Positions 45,177 through 55,173 are shown, counted from the stretch's first letter. The stretch: 64,000 nucleotides of DNA from Tamlana flava (GCF_041287255.1 NZ_JBGGTX010000003.1:496001-560000), one strand, 5' to 3'. Program-made: numbers and translations. The notes: generated by a model from the sequence alone, not told the origin.

Positions 45177-47504
45177 ATGGATAATATTTATTTGTACATG
45201 ATCATTGCCCTAGCCATTTTAGCTGTCGCTGATTTAGTGGTGGGTGTAAGTAACGACGCTGTAAACTTTTTAAACTCGGCAATTGGCTCAAGAGCTATTC
45301 CATTTAAAACTATAATGATAGTTGCTAGTTTAGGTATCGCCATTGGAGCGGTATTTTCTAGCGGAATGATGGAAGTTGCCAGAAAAGGTATTTTTAACCC
45401 AGGAGAATTTATGTTCAATGAAATCATGATTATTTTCATGGCAGTAATGATTACAGATATTCTCTTATTAGATTTTTTTAACTCTGTTGGAATGCCTACT
45501 TCTACTACTGTTTCAATTGTATTTGAATTACTAGGCGCTTCAGTTGCCATGGCGTTAATTAAAATTGGACATGATGGTGGCGATTTTAGTGATTTGCTTA
45601 ATTACATTAACACCTCCAAAGCCTCTCAGATTATTTTTGGAATACTTCTCTCGGTCATTGTCGCTTTTACCATTGGCGCCATTGTCCAATGGTTTTCTAG
45701 ATTATTGCTATCATATAAGTTTGAACAGAAAGCAAATTGGGTTGGCGCATTATTTGGAGGTATTGCCATAACCTCTATTACCTACTTCATTCTTATGAAA
45801 GGTATTGGAGGAACAAATTATGCCAAACAAAGTTTTGATATCACGGGAGGTGAAACAATTAAAGAGTTTTTAGAGCATAACGTTTATTTAATTGTTGGTA
45901 TCAGTTTTGCATTTTGGTCTATTTTGTCCTTTGCTTTAATAAGTTTCGCCAAAACCAATATTTATAAATTGACTATCATTGTTGGTACTTTTGCACTTGC
46001 TTTGGCATTTGCCGGTAACGATTTGGTAAACTTTATTGGTCCATCAACCGGAGCATACCAAGCATATCAAGATTTCATAAATCCAGCGATTAATGTTGAT
46101 GGATTATCTGCTGCTGAGTTTTCAATGAAAAGTTTAAGCGGTAAAGCGCCAACACCAACAATATTGCTTTTGGTAGCAGGATTAGTTATGGTTTTAACTT
46201 TATGGTTCTCTACCAAAGCCAAAAGTGTTGTAAAGACATCGTTGGATTTATCAAGCCAAAGCGAAACCAAAGAGCGTTTTCAACCAAACTTTTTATCTCG
46301 TGGCTTTGTAAGATCCGCTATGTTGATGTCTCAAATGTCTTCATACATTTTACCAGAATCATGGCAGAAAAAAATTGACAAGCAATTTGAAGCTTCTGTC
46401 ATTACTGTTTCAAAGGATAAGAAAATAGAACTTCCAGCTTTCGATTTAGTTCGCGCAGCAGTAAACCTAATGGTTGCAGCAGTTTTAATTTCTATTGCAA
46501 CATCGTATAAATTACCTTTATCCACTACCTATGTAACCTTTATGGTAGCTATGGGTACATCTTTGGCAGATAGAGCTTGGGGAGCAGAAAGTGCTGTGTA
46601 TCGGGTTGCCGGAGTATTAAACGTAATTGGCGGATGGTTTTTTACAGCATTCAGTGCGTTTGCTGCTGCGGCATTAGTAGCATATCTCTTAAACTTAAAT
46701 CTTCCAGTAGTGTTCCCTATATTATTGGTGGTAGCATTTGCTTTATTAATAAGAAGTTCTATAGCACATAACAAAAAAGCCAAAGAAGCAAAAGCTGAAG
46801 ACAGTCTTGAAAAAGCTGAAAGCAGCTCTATTCAAGGTGTTATTATCGAAAGTGCTAAAAACATAGCCAACGTTGTAAAACGTGGAAACAAAATTTACAC
46901 AAATGCTATAAACGGTCTGGCAAAACAAGATTTAATCTTACTAAAAAAGAATAAAAGGCAAATTGTAAAATTATCTAGTGAGGTTGATGAACTAAGAGAC
47001 AATATCTTTTATTTCATTAAAAATCTTGATGATTCCAGTGTTGGAGCAAGTAATTTTTACATTCATATTTTAGGGTATTTACAAGACATGACCCAATCTT
47101 TAGAGTATATAACAAAAGTTAGCCATAAACACGTTAACAACAATCACAAAAAACTTAAATTCAATCAAATTAAGGAGCTAAAAGAAGTTGACGAACGTTT
47201 TGAAATTCTATTCAATAATACTAAAAATGCCTTTGAAACTCAATCATTTGAAGAAATTGGATTGATTTTGGGCAGAAAAGAAGAAATTATTTCTTTGGTA
47301 ACCAATAAAATTCAGAAACAAGTAGAGCGTACTCGCAACGAAGAATCTAGTCCTAAAAACACAACTTTATACTTTAGCTTATTGCTAGAGACTAAAGATT
47401 TACTCAACGCAACAATGAATCTTCTTGAAGAATATTATACAGCTCACGACTCATCGGTTAAGCCTGCAACAATTTCTGCGGTCTCAGCTGTTGAAGAAAA
47501 ATAG
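45177..47504 (+). CDS. PiT family inorganic phosphate transporter fused to a PhoU-like domain
   Basis: ATG 45177 (MDNIYLYMIIAL) is preferred over 45144 because the promoter overlaps the latter. The protein of 775 residues has the PiT core with about ten to twelve helices and the repeated signature VGVSNDAVNFLNSAIGSRAI near the N-terminus and LAFAGNDLVNFIGPSTGAYQ in the middle. A long soluble C-terminal part (about 540-775) resembles the PhoU/DUF47 helical fold. PiT proteins import phosphate with a cation; the PhoU-like tail may regulate flux. Confidence 0.9.
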   Translation: MDNIYLYMIIALAILAVADLVVGVSNDAVNFLNSAIGSRAIPFKTIMIVASLGIAIGAVFSSGMMEVARKGIFNPGEFMFNEIMIIFMAVMITDILLLDFFNSVGMPTSTTVSIVFELLGASVAMALIKIGHDGGDFSDLLNYINTSKASQIIFGILLSVIVAFTIGAIVQWFSRLLLSYKFEQKANWVGALFGGIAITSITYFILMKGIGGTNYAKQSFDITGGETIKEFLEHNVYLIVGISFAFWSILSFALISFAKTNIYKLTIIVGTFALALAFAGNDLVNFIGPSTGAYQAYQDFINPAINVDGLSAAEFSMKSLSGKAPTPTILLLVAGLVMVLTLWFSTKAKSVVKTSLDLSSQSETKERFQPNFLSRGFVRSAMLMSQMSSYILPESWQKKIDKQFEASVITVSKDKKIELPAFDLVRAAVNLMVAAVLISIATSYKLPLSTTYVTFMVAMGTSLADRAWGAESAVYRVAGVLNVIGGWFFTAFSAFAAAALVAYLLNLNLPVVFPILLVVAFALLIRSSIAHNKKAKEAKAEDSLEKAESSSIQGVIIESAKNIANVVKRGNKIYTNAINGLAKQDLILLKKNKRQIVKLSSEVDELRDNIFYFIKNLDDSSVGASNFYIHILGYLQDMTQSLEYITKVSHKHVNNNHKKLKFNQIKELKEVDERFEILFNNTKNAFETQSFEEIGLILGRKEEIISLVTNKIQKQVERTRNEESSPKNTTLYFSLLLETKDLLNATMNLLEEYYTAHDSSVKPATISAVSAVEEK

Positions 47505-47528
47505 ACAACATTTTTTAACCAAATATTT

Positions 47529-47561
47529 TAAAAGCATCACACCATGGCGTGATGCTTTTTT
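47529..47561 (+). terminator. Terminator with the GCATCAC stem (copy 2)
   Basis: AAAAGCATCACACC and GGCGTGATGCTTTT form the stem with one A/C mismatch; T-run TTTTTT follows. It ends the PiT transcript and shares its stem with copies at 43113, 48576 and 50461. Confidence 0.85.
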
Positions 47562-47686
47562 GTTTGTAGCAAAGTCTAATAGGCTTCTGACAGTTTGTTC
47601 ATTATAAATTTCAACAAAAAAACATTTGTTAACGTCTAGATTGCATTTCGGTACGTAAATACCTTAAACTAATATTTATAATGATT

Positions 47687-48547
47687 ATGAAGAAAATTTC
47701 CATCCTACTTTTAGCAACCATTATGACCGTTTCATGTGTTTCAAAGAAAAAATACTTGGCACTTCAGCAAGAAAATGGTGAGGTAAAAAGTGAATTGCAA
47801 AAAACAAGAATTGAAAAAGAAGACCTAGAAGCTAAATTTGCTAAAATTGAAGCTAGAGTTGAAGCGTACAACAACAAAATCATGTCTCTTAAAGAAGAAA
47901 ATGATTCTAAATTAGAGGTTGTTGAAAATGTTGCAGTAATGTCTAACGACACCAAAGCAAAAATGCGCGAAACCCTAAATCATGTTGACGCTGAAAAGCT
48001 TAGTCAAGCCAAAACTTTAAAGGATTCCATGAATTTGGCTGTTGCTTACAACCTTGAAAAAACAATCAGCGAAAGTAATATGAATGAGGATGAAGATTTT
48101 GCCGTTAATATTAACGAAACAGTGGTTATGATTTCTATTGCAGACAATATGTTATTTAACACGGCCAGCTACAGATTAAGCTCTAAAGCCGATCCTATTT
48201 TGAAAAAACTTGCCGATGTTATAAACTCTGAACCAAGCTTAGATGTTATGGTTGAAGGCCATACCGATTCCAGAACCATAAGTACCGAAAAAATTGCAGA
48301 CAACTGGGATTTAAGTGTGCTTAGAGCAACATCTGTTGTACGTAAACTTCAAGAAAAATACAACGTAGCTCCAGAAAAATTAATCGCTTCTGGTAGAAGT
48401 TGCTATTTGCCAGTTGCTGATAACGATACTGCTGAAAACAGAGGAAAAAACAGAAGAACAAGAATTATCATTCTTCCAAACATTGATAAGTTTTTCGCTT
48501 TAATGGCAGATAACGACCAAGACCTTTCTGAAAATATATTAGACTAA
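47687..48547 (+). CDS. OmpA-family lipoprotein
   Basis: ATG 47687 (MKKISILLL) is preferred to 47681. The 286-residue lipoprotein has lipobox VSC (TIMTVSCVSKKK), a coiled-coil region (about 25-110) and a C-terminal OmpA domain (about 150-270: VEGHTDSRTIS, NWDLSVLRATSVVRKL, NRGKNRRTRIIILP with the usual peptidoglycan-binding residues). It likely links outer membrane and peptidoglycan. It lies between PiT and the Na/Pi cotransporter but shows no clear Pho array. Confidence 0.9.
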   Translation: MKKISILLLATIMTVSCVSKKKYLALQQENGEVKSELQKTRIEKEDLEAKFAKIEARVEAYNNKIMSLKEENDSKLEVVENVAVMSNDTKAKMRETLNHVDAEKLSQAKTLKDSMNLAVAYNLEKTISESNMNEDEDFAVNINETVVMISIADNMLFNTASYRLSSKADPILKKLADVINSEPSLDVMVEGHTDSRTISTEKIADNWDLSVLRATSVVRKLQEKYNVAPEKLIASGRSCYLPVADNDTAENRGKNRRTRIIILPNIDKFFALMADNDQDLSENILD

Positions 48548-48575
48548 ATATATTATTTGATTAATCCATTGAATT

Positions 48576-48607
48576 AAAAAGCATCACGCCATAGCGTGAT
48601 GCTTTTT
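48576..48607. terminator. Terminator with the GCATCACGC stem (copy 3)
   Basis: AAAAAGCATCACGC pairs perfectly with GCGTGATGCTTTTT around the loop CATA. It serves the OmpA gene and also overlaps the stop codon of the converging cotransporter gene (48606-48608). Confidence 0.92.
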
Positions 48608-50372
48608 AGTTTATATCGGTATCCTCAAATAACGAATCTGTTTTACCATAAAGCAATTCGGCCACATCAATCAGTTTTTTTATCATATCGTTTACATTGG
48701 TGTAATCATTGAATAACGACGAGGCCATTTCGGCTGTAATCAAGTTCTTCCTGATTAATTTATCAATCGATTTATTGCTCTGCCTTGCATGGCTCTTGGC
48801 CTCTTCCTTAAGCTCCTTTAACTGATTGGTATATCTTTTTTCATCACCCGTTTTCCTGAACCGATATATGGTCCGCAATACTTTAGTGAGTTTTTTTCGA
48901 TAGCTGTCGTATTCACTTTGCAAATGCTTGTTGTCCATATCCAAAACACGGGTAATATTTTTATTCAACTCACGGACATCTTTAATGATTTCAACCATTT
49001 TTCTATTGGCTATTTTTATTTCCGTTACGGCTTTATTCTGCTTGCTGTTAAGGCTTAACGTGCTTTGTGCGGTTGAGGCATATTTAATGATTTCGCCATA
49101 TATGGTCTTGACCTTTTTATAGTACAGATCCTCTACATCTGTTTTAAAATCGGTTTTTGATTTCTTTACAATAGTTTTAATGTTTTTAGAAGATTTGATG
49201 TCATCTCTATGGATATTCAACGCATGCGCCACAATTTCAAAAACACTGTTCTTAAATAAATATTTTGATTCTTGAACCAATGCAGAAATAACCGAACCCG
49301 AAAACTCCAATACTGCCGGATTGAGAAACTTTGGTTCGTCAATATCCTTGTTTGGATCTTCTTTAAAGAACCGCATCAAAAATCGCTCTAAAACCTTAAG
49401 GAATGGTAACATTAGCAATACACCCAAAACATTGAATAAGGTATGGAACAAAGCCAGTTTTAGCGTATAATTTGTTGAAGCTATTTGGAGTAAATCTGAT
49501 AAGTTATTTACCAATCGTGCCAACGGAAATATCAAAGCTATGGCTACCAAACCGGTACCAACGTTAAAGATAAAGTGTGCCAGTGCCAATCTTTTCCCTG
49601 CGCTATTTGAACTTACGGCGCCCAACACTGCTGTAATCGTGGTTCCAATGTTTGCCCCAATAGCCAAAGCCAAGGCATTTTCATATTCTGTTTGCCCGAA
49701 CGATAAGGCTGTTAAAATCAATGCCAAGGTAGCACTGCTTGATTGTAATATGGTAGTAATTATAATACCTAGCCCAGTATAAATAAGAACGCCTAAATAA
49801 CCCGAAATGGCATATTCCGATAAATCGATGTGCTCTTTAAACACATCAAAACCTTCTTTCATGTAATGAATGCCCAAAAAGAAGAACCCTAGGCCAGCCA
49901 AAACATTTCCAACACCTTTTAATGATGCTCTTTTTTGAAAAGAAAAAATGATACCAAAAACAAGCATGGGCATGGCCAATGCTGAAATGTTTATTTTAAG
50001 GCCAAAGCCAGCAACCAGCCAGGCTGTAGCTGTGGTACCAATGTTGGCTCCAAATATTAAACCCAAACCTTCGCCCAAAGAAATTAAACCCGCACTTATA
50101 AACGAAATGGTAATGACCGAAACCAACGAACTGGATTGTATTAAAGCCGTTACCACTGCCCCAGCAGTAATACCTTTGTACAGCTTACTTGTTGCTCTTT
50201 TTAAAATATTTTGAAGTGGCCCTTTGGTAAATACCTTAAAGCCTTCCTCCAGCATAATCATACCAAAAAGCAAAATAGCAACCCCTGCTGAAATGGTCTT
50301 AAAGTTTGGGTTGAAGTAAAGCCCAAAACCCAAAACAATTAGGAGCGTTATAAAAATAGATTTTTTAAGCAT
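48606..50372 (-). CDS. Na/Pi cotransporter (NptA/PhoU-like) family protein
   Basis: The 588-residue protein has about ten helices with the twofold repeat ALIQSSSLVSVITISF and TTILQSSSATLALILTALSF (each carrying the QSSS transport motif), followed by a C-terminal PhoU-like helical domain (about 380-570). It moves phosphate with sodium, as export or import. It completes the phosphate island, though no Pho-like array was found upstream of its ATG at 50372. Confidence 0.9.
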   Translation of the reverse strand: MLKKSIFITLLIVLGFGLYFNPNFKTISAGVAILLFGMIMLEEGFKVFTKGPLQNILKRATSKLYKGITAGAVVTALIQSSSLVSVITISFISAGLISLGEGLGLIFGANIGTTATAWLVAGFGLKINISALAMPMLVFGIIFSFQKRASLKGVGNVLAGLGFFFLGIHYMKEGFDVFKEHIDLSEYAISGYLGVLIYTGLGIIITTILQSSSATLALILTALSFGQTEYENALALAIGANIGTTITAVLGAVSSNSAGKRLALAHFIFNVGTGLVAIALIFPLARLVNNLSDLLQIASTNYTLKLALFHTLFNVLGVLLMLPFLKVLERFLMRFFKEDPNKDIDEPKFLNPAVLEFSGSVISALVQESKYLFKNSVFEIVAHALNIHRDDIKSSKNIKTIVKKSKTDFKTDVEDLYYKKVKTIYGEIIKYASTAQSTLSLNSKQNKAVTEIKIANRKMVEIIKDVRELNKNITRVLDMDNKHLQSEYDSYRKKLTKVLRTIYRFRKTGDEKRYTNQLKELKEEAKSHARQSNKSIDKLIRKNLITAEMASSLFNDYTNVNDMIKKLIDVAELLYGKTDSLFEDTDIN

Positions 50373-50460
50373 TTACGATTTTGAAATTAAGGGTTTCAAA
50401 AACTCTATTGATTTAGAATATGCAATAAATTTAAATTTTCCTATCGACATACACGAACAA

Positions 50461-50494
50461 AAAAAGCATCACGCTGTGGCGTGATGCCCTTTTT
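50461..50494 (-). terminator. Terminator with the GCATCACGC stem (copy 4)
   Basis: AAAAAGCATCACGC pairs with GCGTGATGC, loop TGTG, with flanking A- and T-runs. On the minus strand it ends the nrdA transcript. Confidence 0.85.
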
Positions 50495-50546
50495 AAATTT
50501 GGGGTCCCCCCTAAAGGGGGAACACCCAATCCCTAAACTTTATTTA

Positions 50547-53042
50547 TTAAGACCCGCACATGAGGCAGTCATCACCTTCACTAGCTTTTGCTTGGTCAAT
50601 CAACGCTCTCATTTCCTCTGCAGTCATCGGCTTCACTTCTTCTTCATTCTGTTTTGCAAATTTTGCCGCATTTTGTGCCGCCAATTTCTTTTTCTTTGCT
50701 TCGGCCTGTTCTGCTGCTGCAGAATTCTCTACCTCAACAACCTCTGCCACTTCTGCTGTTGGCTCCTCTTTTTTAGTGGTTTGAAGAGTAAATTTGATGG
50801 CATCAACAGCACTTTTGGTTCTCAAGTAATACATACCTGTTTTTAGACCACTCTTCCAAGCATAAAAATGCATGGAGGTTAATTTTGCCATGGTGGCACC
50901 TTCCAAGAACAGGTTGAGCGATTGCGACTGATCAATAAAATAACCACGCTGACGAGACATGTCTATAATGTCTTTCATGCTCAATTCCCAAACCGTTTTG
51001 TAAAGCTCTTTAATGTCTTGTGGAATCACATCAATATCTTGAATAGAACCGTTGGCGCGCATAATATCTTGTTTCAAGTTTTCGTTCCATAGGCCCAATT
51101 CTACCAAGTCTTCTAACAAATGTTTGTTTACCACAATAAATTCACCAGAAAGCACACGGCGTGTATAAATATTTGAAGTATATGGTTCAAAACACTCATT
51201 GTTTCCAAGAATTTGCGATGTTGAAGCTGTTGGCATTGGCGCCACCAATAAGGAATTTCGAACTCCATTTTTAAGCACTTGTTTGCGCAGTTTGGTCCAA
51301 TCCCAGTTACCACTTAATTCTTCATCTTTTAAGCCCCAAAGGTTGTGTTGAAATTCTCCTTTACTAATCGGAGAACCTTCATAAGTTTCGTATGGCCCTT
51401 CTTCTTTAGCCTCTTCCATACTGGCCGTTACGGCAGCATAATAAAGGGTTTCAAAAATATCTTGGTTTAATTGTTTGGCTTCGTCACTTGTGAATGGCAT
51501 ACGCAATTGAATAAAGGTATCTGCCAAACCTTGTACACCCAAACCAATTGGTCTGTGGCGCATATTAGAGTTTCTTGCCTCTGGAACTGGATAGAAATTT
51601 CTATCTATTACGCGGTTTAAGTTTTTGGTAACACGTTTTGTAATACGGAACAATTCCTTATGGTCAAACTCTCCATTTTTAATAAACATTGGAAGGGCAA
51701 TGGATGCCAAATTACAAACGGCCACTTCATCTGGTGAAGTGTATTCTAAAATCTCAGTACATAGATTTGACGAACGAATTGTTCCAAGATTTTTTTGATT
51801 GGATTTACGGTTTGCAGCATCTTTATATAACATATAAGGGGTGCCCGTTTCTATTTGCGATTCCAAGATTTTTTCCCAAAGATCACGGGCTTTAATGGTT
51901 TTTCTACCCCTTCCTTCAGCCTCATATTTGGTATATAAAGCTTCAAATTCTTCACTATGCGTTTCTGGTAATCCTGGGCATTCGTTAGGGCACATCAGCG
52001 TCCAATCCCCATTTTCTTGAACACGCTTCATAAATAAATCTGAAATCCACATGGCATAGAACAAATCGCGTGCGCGCATTTCTTCTTTACCGTGGTTTTT
52101 CTTTAATTCCAAGAAATCAAAAATATCGGCATGCCACGTTTCCAAATAAATGGCAAAACTTCCTTTACGTTTTCCACCACCTTGATCTACATAGCGAGCC
52201 GTGTCGTTAAAAACGCGCAGCATAGGCACAATACCATTACTGGTGCCATTTGTTCCGGCTATGTAACTTCCTGTGGCACGAACGTTGTGCATAGCCAAAC
52301 CAATACCGCCAGCAGATTGCGATATTTTAGCAGTTTGTTTTAAAGTGTCGTAAATACCATCAATACTGTCCTCTTTCATAGTTAAAAGAAAACACGATGA
52401 CATTTGTGGTTTTGGCGTACCAGAATTGAACAATGTTGGTGTAGCGTGAGTAAAGTATTTTTTAGACATGAGCTCATAGGTTTCAATGGCTGCCTCTAAA
52501 TCATTTAAATGAATACCAACCGAAACACGCATGAGCATATGCTGTGGACGCTCTGCAATTTGTCCGTTTAATTTTAAAAGGTATGAGCGTTCTAAAGTTT
52601 TAAACCCAAAATAATCATAGCCAAAATCGCGGTTGTAGATTATGGTAGAATCCAAGCGGTCCTTGTTTTCCATAATCACATTGTAAACCTCATCAGAAAG
52701 TAAAGGCGCATCTTTGCCCGTTCTAGGGTTTACGTAGGTGTACAAATCATGCATCACCTCACTAAATGTTTTCTTGGTGTTTTTGTGTAAGTTAGAAACT
52801 GAAATACGTGCTGCCAATCTAGCATAATCGGGGTGAGCCGTGGTCATTGTTGCTGCAATTTCAGCTGCAAGGTTATCCAGCTCGCTGGTAGTTACCCCAT
52901 CATACAAACCTTCAATAACGCGCATGGCGACTTTTAATGGATCAACCAATTCGTTTAATCCATAACATAATTTTCTCACTCTGGCAGTGATTTTGTCGAA
53001 CATTACCTGTTCTTTTCTTCCGTCTCTTTTTACTACATACAT
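50547..53042 (-). CDS. nrdA: Ribonucleoside-diphosphate reductase large subunit
   Basis: The 831-residue class I reductase alpha subunit has an N-terminal ATP cone (about 1-90, MYVVKRDGRKEQVMFDKI), the catalytic barrel with cysteines in PQMSSCFLL and NLCTEILEY, and the late motif GNNECFEPYTSNIYTRRV. The C-terminus carries the redox pair CLMCGS. Between catalytic domain and tail lies an unusual Glu/Ala/Lys-rich linker (about 755-825). It reduces ribonucleotides to deoxyribonucleotides with NrdB, whose gene is upstream by 191 nt. Confidence 0.97.
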   Translation of the reverse strand: MYVVKRDGRKEQVMFDKITARVRKLCYGLNELVDPLKVAMRVIEGLYDGVTTSELDNLAAEIAATMTTAHPDYARLAARISVSNLHKNTKKTFSEVMHDLYTYVNPRTGKDAPLLSDEVYNVIMENKDRLDSTIIYNRDFGYDYFGFKTLERSYLLKLNGQIAERPQHMLMRVSVGIHLNDLEAAIETYELMSKKYFTHATPTLFNSGTPKPQMSSCFLLTMKEDSIDGIYDTLKQTAKISQSAGGIGLAMHNVRATGSYIAGTNGTSNGIVPMLRVFNDTARYVDQGGGKRKGSFAIYLETWHADIFDFLELKKNHGKEEMRARDLFYAMWISDLFMKRVQENGDWTLMCPNECPGLPETHSEEFEALYTKYEAEGRGRKTIKARDLWEKILESQIETGTPYMLYKDAANRKSNQKNLGTIRSSNLCTEILEYTSPDEVAVCNLASIALPMFIKNGEFDHKELFRITKRVTKNLNRVIDRNFYPVPEARNSNMRHRPIGLGVQGLADTFIQLRMPFTSDEAKQLNQDIFETLYYAAVTASMEEAKEEGPYETYEGSPISKGEFQHNLWGLKDEELSGNWDWTKLRKQVLKNGVRNSLLVAPMPTASTSQILGNNECFEPYTSNIYTRRVLSGEFIVVNKHLLEDLVELGLWNENLKQDIMRANGSIQDIDVIPQDIKELYKTVWELSMKDIIDMSRQRGYFIDQSQSLNLFLEGATMAKLTSMHFYAWKSGLKTGMYYLRTKSAVDAIKFTLQTTKKEEPTAEVAEVVEVENSAAAEQAEAKKKKLAAQNAAKFAKQNEEEVKPMTAEEMRALIDQAKASEGDDCLMCGS

Positions 53043-53233
53043 TGTTTTTACACTTTTTTTAATTTCTGATACACCTTCAGAAATGGGTTAGTTAGTTAGC
53101 CTAAATTTGGCACAAAGGTTTTTAGCCAAAGTTTAGTTGGTTTAATTAATTAATAAATGATTTTATAGTTTTCCTAAATTGGAAATGCTGTTTTTAGCAG
53201 CTTTTTTAAGGGCAATTACTTGAGGGAATACCC

Positions 53234-54214
53234 TTAAAAATCTGCATCAAAACTGAATTTGTCTTTTTCTTCCTCTTTATTGAGCACACCTGCCTTTTGG
53301 TATTCAGACACGCGTTTTTCAAAGAAATTGGTTTTTCCTTGCAACGAAATCATATCCATAAAATCAAAAGGATTTGCAGTATTATATACTTTATCGCAGC
53401 CCAATTCGTAAAGTAGCCTATCCGTAACAAACTCCAAATACTGGGTCATTAACTTAGCGTTCATACCTATTAAGCTAACAGGCAATGATTCGGTGATAAA
53501 CTCACGCTCAATATTCAAGGCATCAACTAAAATTTCAGTAATGCGTGCTTTTGAAACTTTGTTCACCAAATGTTTGTTGTGCAGGTGTACGGCAAAATCG
53601 CAATGCACACCTTCATCACGAGAGATTAACTCGTTAGAAAACGTTAATCCAGGCATAACCCCTCTTTTCTTTAACCAGAAAATTGAGCAAAATGCCCCCG
53701 AAAAGAAAATACCCTCAACGGCCGCAAAGGCAATTAATCGTTCTGCAAAACTTGGAGACTCTATCCATTTTAATGCCCATTCTGCTTTCTTTTTAATAGC
53801 AGGGAAATTTTCTATGGCTTTGAACAATATGTCTTTTTCTTTTTCGTCCTTTACATAAGTATCAATAAGAAGCGAATAAGTTTCACTGTGGATGTTCTCC
53901 ATCATAATTTGAAAGCCGTAGAAAAACTTCGCCTCACTATATTGTACTTCGTTCACGAAGTTCTCTGCTAAATTTTCATTTACAATACCATCACTAGCAG
54001 CAAAAAATGCTAAAATATGTTTTATAAAATAACGCTCATCATCATTTAATTTATTTGCCCAATCTGTTAGGTCTTGGTGCAAATCTATTTCTTCTGCCGT
54101 CCAAAAACTTGCCTCAGATTTTTTATACCACTCCCAAATATCATGATGTTGAATAGGAAAAATTACAAAACGATCTTTGTTTTCTTGAAGAATGGGTTCT
54201 ACTACTTGAGACAT
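53234..54214 (-). CDS. nrdB: Ribonucleoside-diphosphate reductase small subunit
   Basis: The 326-residue beta subunit binds the di-iron centre. Iron ligands and radical site are seen in MMENIHSETYSLL: Glu, His and, four residues after His, the radical Tyr. Later ligands are in EGIFFSGAFCSIF and RDEGVHCDFAVHLH. The presence of Tyr argues for a classic tyrosyl-radical enzyme rather than the Phe-containing class Ic. It precedes nrdA on the same strand. The 280-nt gap upstream of it has no clear consensus promoter. Confidence 0.96.
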   Translation of the reverse strand: MSQVVEPILQENKDRFVIFPIQHHDIWEWYKKSEASFWTAEEIDLHQDLTDWANKLNDDERYFIKHILAFFAASDGIVNENLAENFVNEVQYSEAKFFYGFQIMMENIHSETYSLLIDTYVKDEKEKDILFKAIENFPAIKKKAEWALKWIESPSFAERLIAFAAVEGIFFSGAFCSIFWLKKRGVMPGLTFSNELISRDEGVHCDFAVHLHNKHLVNKVSKARITEILVDALNIEREFITESLPVSLIGMNAKLMTQYLEFVTDRLLYELGCDKVYNTANPFDFMDMISLQGKTNFFEKRVSEYQKAGVLNKEEEKDKFSFDADF

Positions 54215-54494
54215 TTTTTTAACGGTTTTTTGAAAATTAAACTAAAATTTGACTGGATTTCGGGTTAACAAAGATTGCAAAATGATTGATATATTTTGAA
54301 GAAAAACACGAAACCTTTTCAACAAGTTTTTAACAAAGAAATATTGTTGGAAAATTCAGAAGTTTACAAGAAAAATAGCTTAGTGTATTGACTATTAACA
54401 CATTAACTTTTTTTGAAATCTAAAAAGTTAACAAAAAGTTCATAGGTTTATTGCTGTTAATCCCTTTATTTTAAGGTGTTTTAGGAAGCTTCTT

Positions 54495-55067
54495 TTAAGA
54501 TTGTTGAAAAGTTTGGGCAACCTTTTCCAACTCCAAATACCAATCTTCCCCAAATTTTCTTATCAACGCCTCTTTTACGAATTTATAGATAGGAACCTGC
54601 AATTCTTTTCCTAGTGAGCAAGCGTCATCACAAATTTGCCATTTATGATAATTCACGGCCGAAAACTCCGTGTAATGTTGCACCCGTACAGGATATAGAT
54701 GACATGAGACAGGTTTCTTCCAAGTAATTTCACCTTGATTATAGGCTTCTTCAATGGCACAAAGCGCTACTTTTTTCTCATCAAAAATAACGTAGGCACA
54801 ATCGGCTCCATTTATAAGCGGCGTTTCTAAATCGCCGTCTTCTGTTTTAATTGAAGTTCCTTCAGATTCAACCACTTCAATACCCTCATTTCGCATAAAA
54901 GGCTTTACTTTTGGATAAATCTCGTCCAAAATAGCAACTTCCTCATCGTCAAGTGGAGCACCGGCATCGCCGTCAATGCAACAAGCCCCTTTGCATGCCG
55001 ACAGATTGCACAGAAAATCCTTTTCTATTATATCTTCTGAAACTATGGTTTTCCCTAATTGAAACAT
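54495..55067 (-). CDS. DUF3109 family protein
   Basis: The 190-residue protein is of the DUF3109 family common in Bacteroidetes. Its N-terminus has the cysteine cluster CNLSACKGACC and later Cys in CAYVIFDE, ALCAIEEAYN, VSCHLYPVR and ICDDACSLG, so a metal or iron-sulfur site is likely, as in YkgJ-like proteins. The biochemical role is unknown. A minus-strand TATTTTTG (55098-55091) lies about 24 nt upstream. Confidence 0.88.
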   Translation of the reverse strand: MFQLGKTIVSEDIIEKDFLCNLSACKGACCIDGDAGAPLDDEEVAILDEIYPKVKPFMRNEGIEVVESEGTSIKTEDGDLETPLINGADCAYVIFDEKKVALCAIEEAYNQGEITWKKPVSCHLYPVRVQHYTEFSAVNYHKWQICDDACSLGKELQVPIYKFVKEALIRKFGEDWYLELEKVAQTFQQS

Positions 55068-55090
55068 AAAAATGGTTATCTTGGAACGTG

Positions 55091-55098
55091 CAAAAATA
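55091..55098 (-). promoter_or_regulatory. -7 element of the DUF3109 gene, TATTTTTG
   Basis: Exact TAnnTTTG match on the minus strand, 23 nt upstream of ATG 55067; no ideal -33 TTG. Confidence 0.5.
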
Positions 55099-55143
55099 AC
55101 TAAACTTTAGCGTTTAGCCGTATAGATATTTACTTTAATGCCA

Positions 55144-55151
55144 TACTTTTG
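55144..55151 (+). promoter_or_regulatory. marC -7 element, TACTTTTG
   Basis: Exact TAnnTTTG match 22 nt before ATG 55174. Its position inside the codons after the earlier possible start at 55138 argues against that start. Confidence 0.55.
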
Positions 55152-55173
55152 CACAAAATTTAAAAGCATTGTT

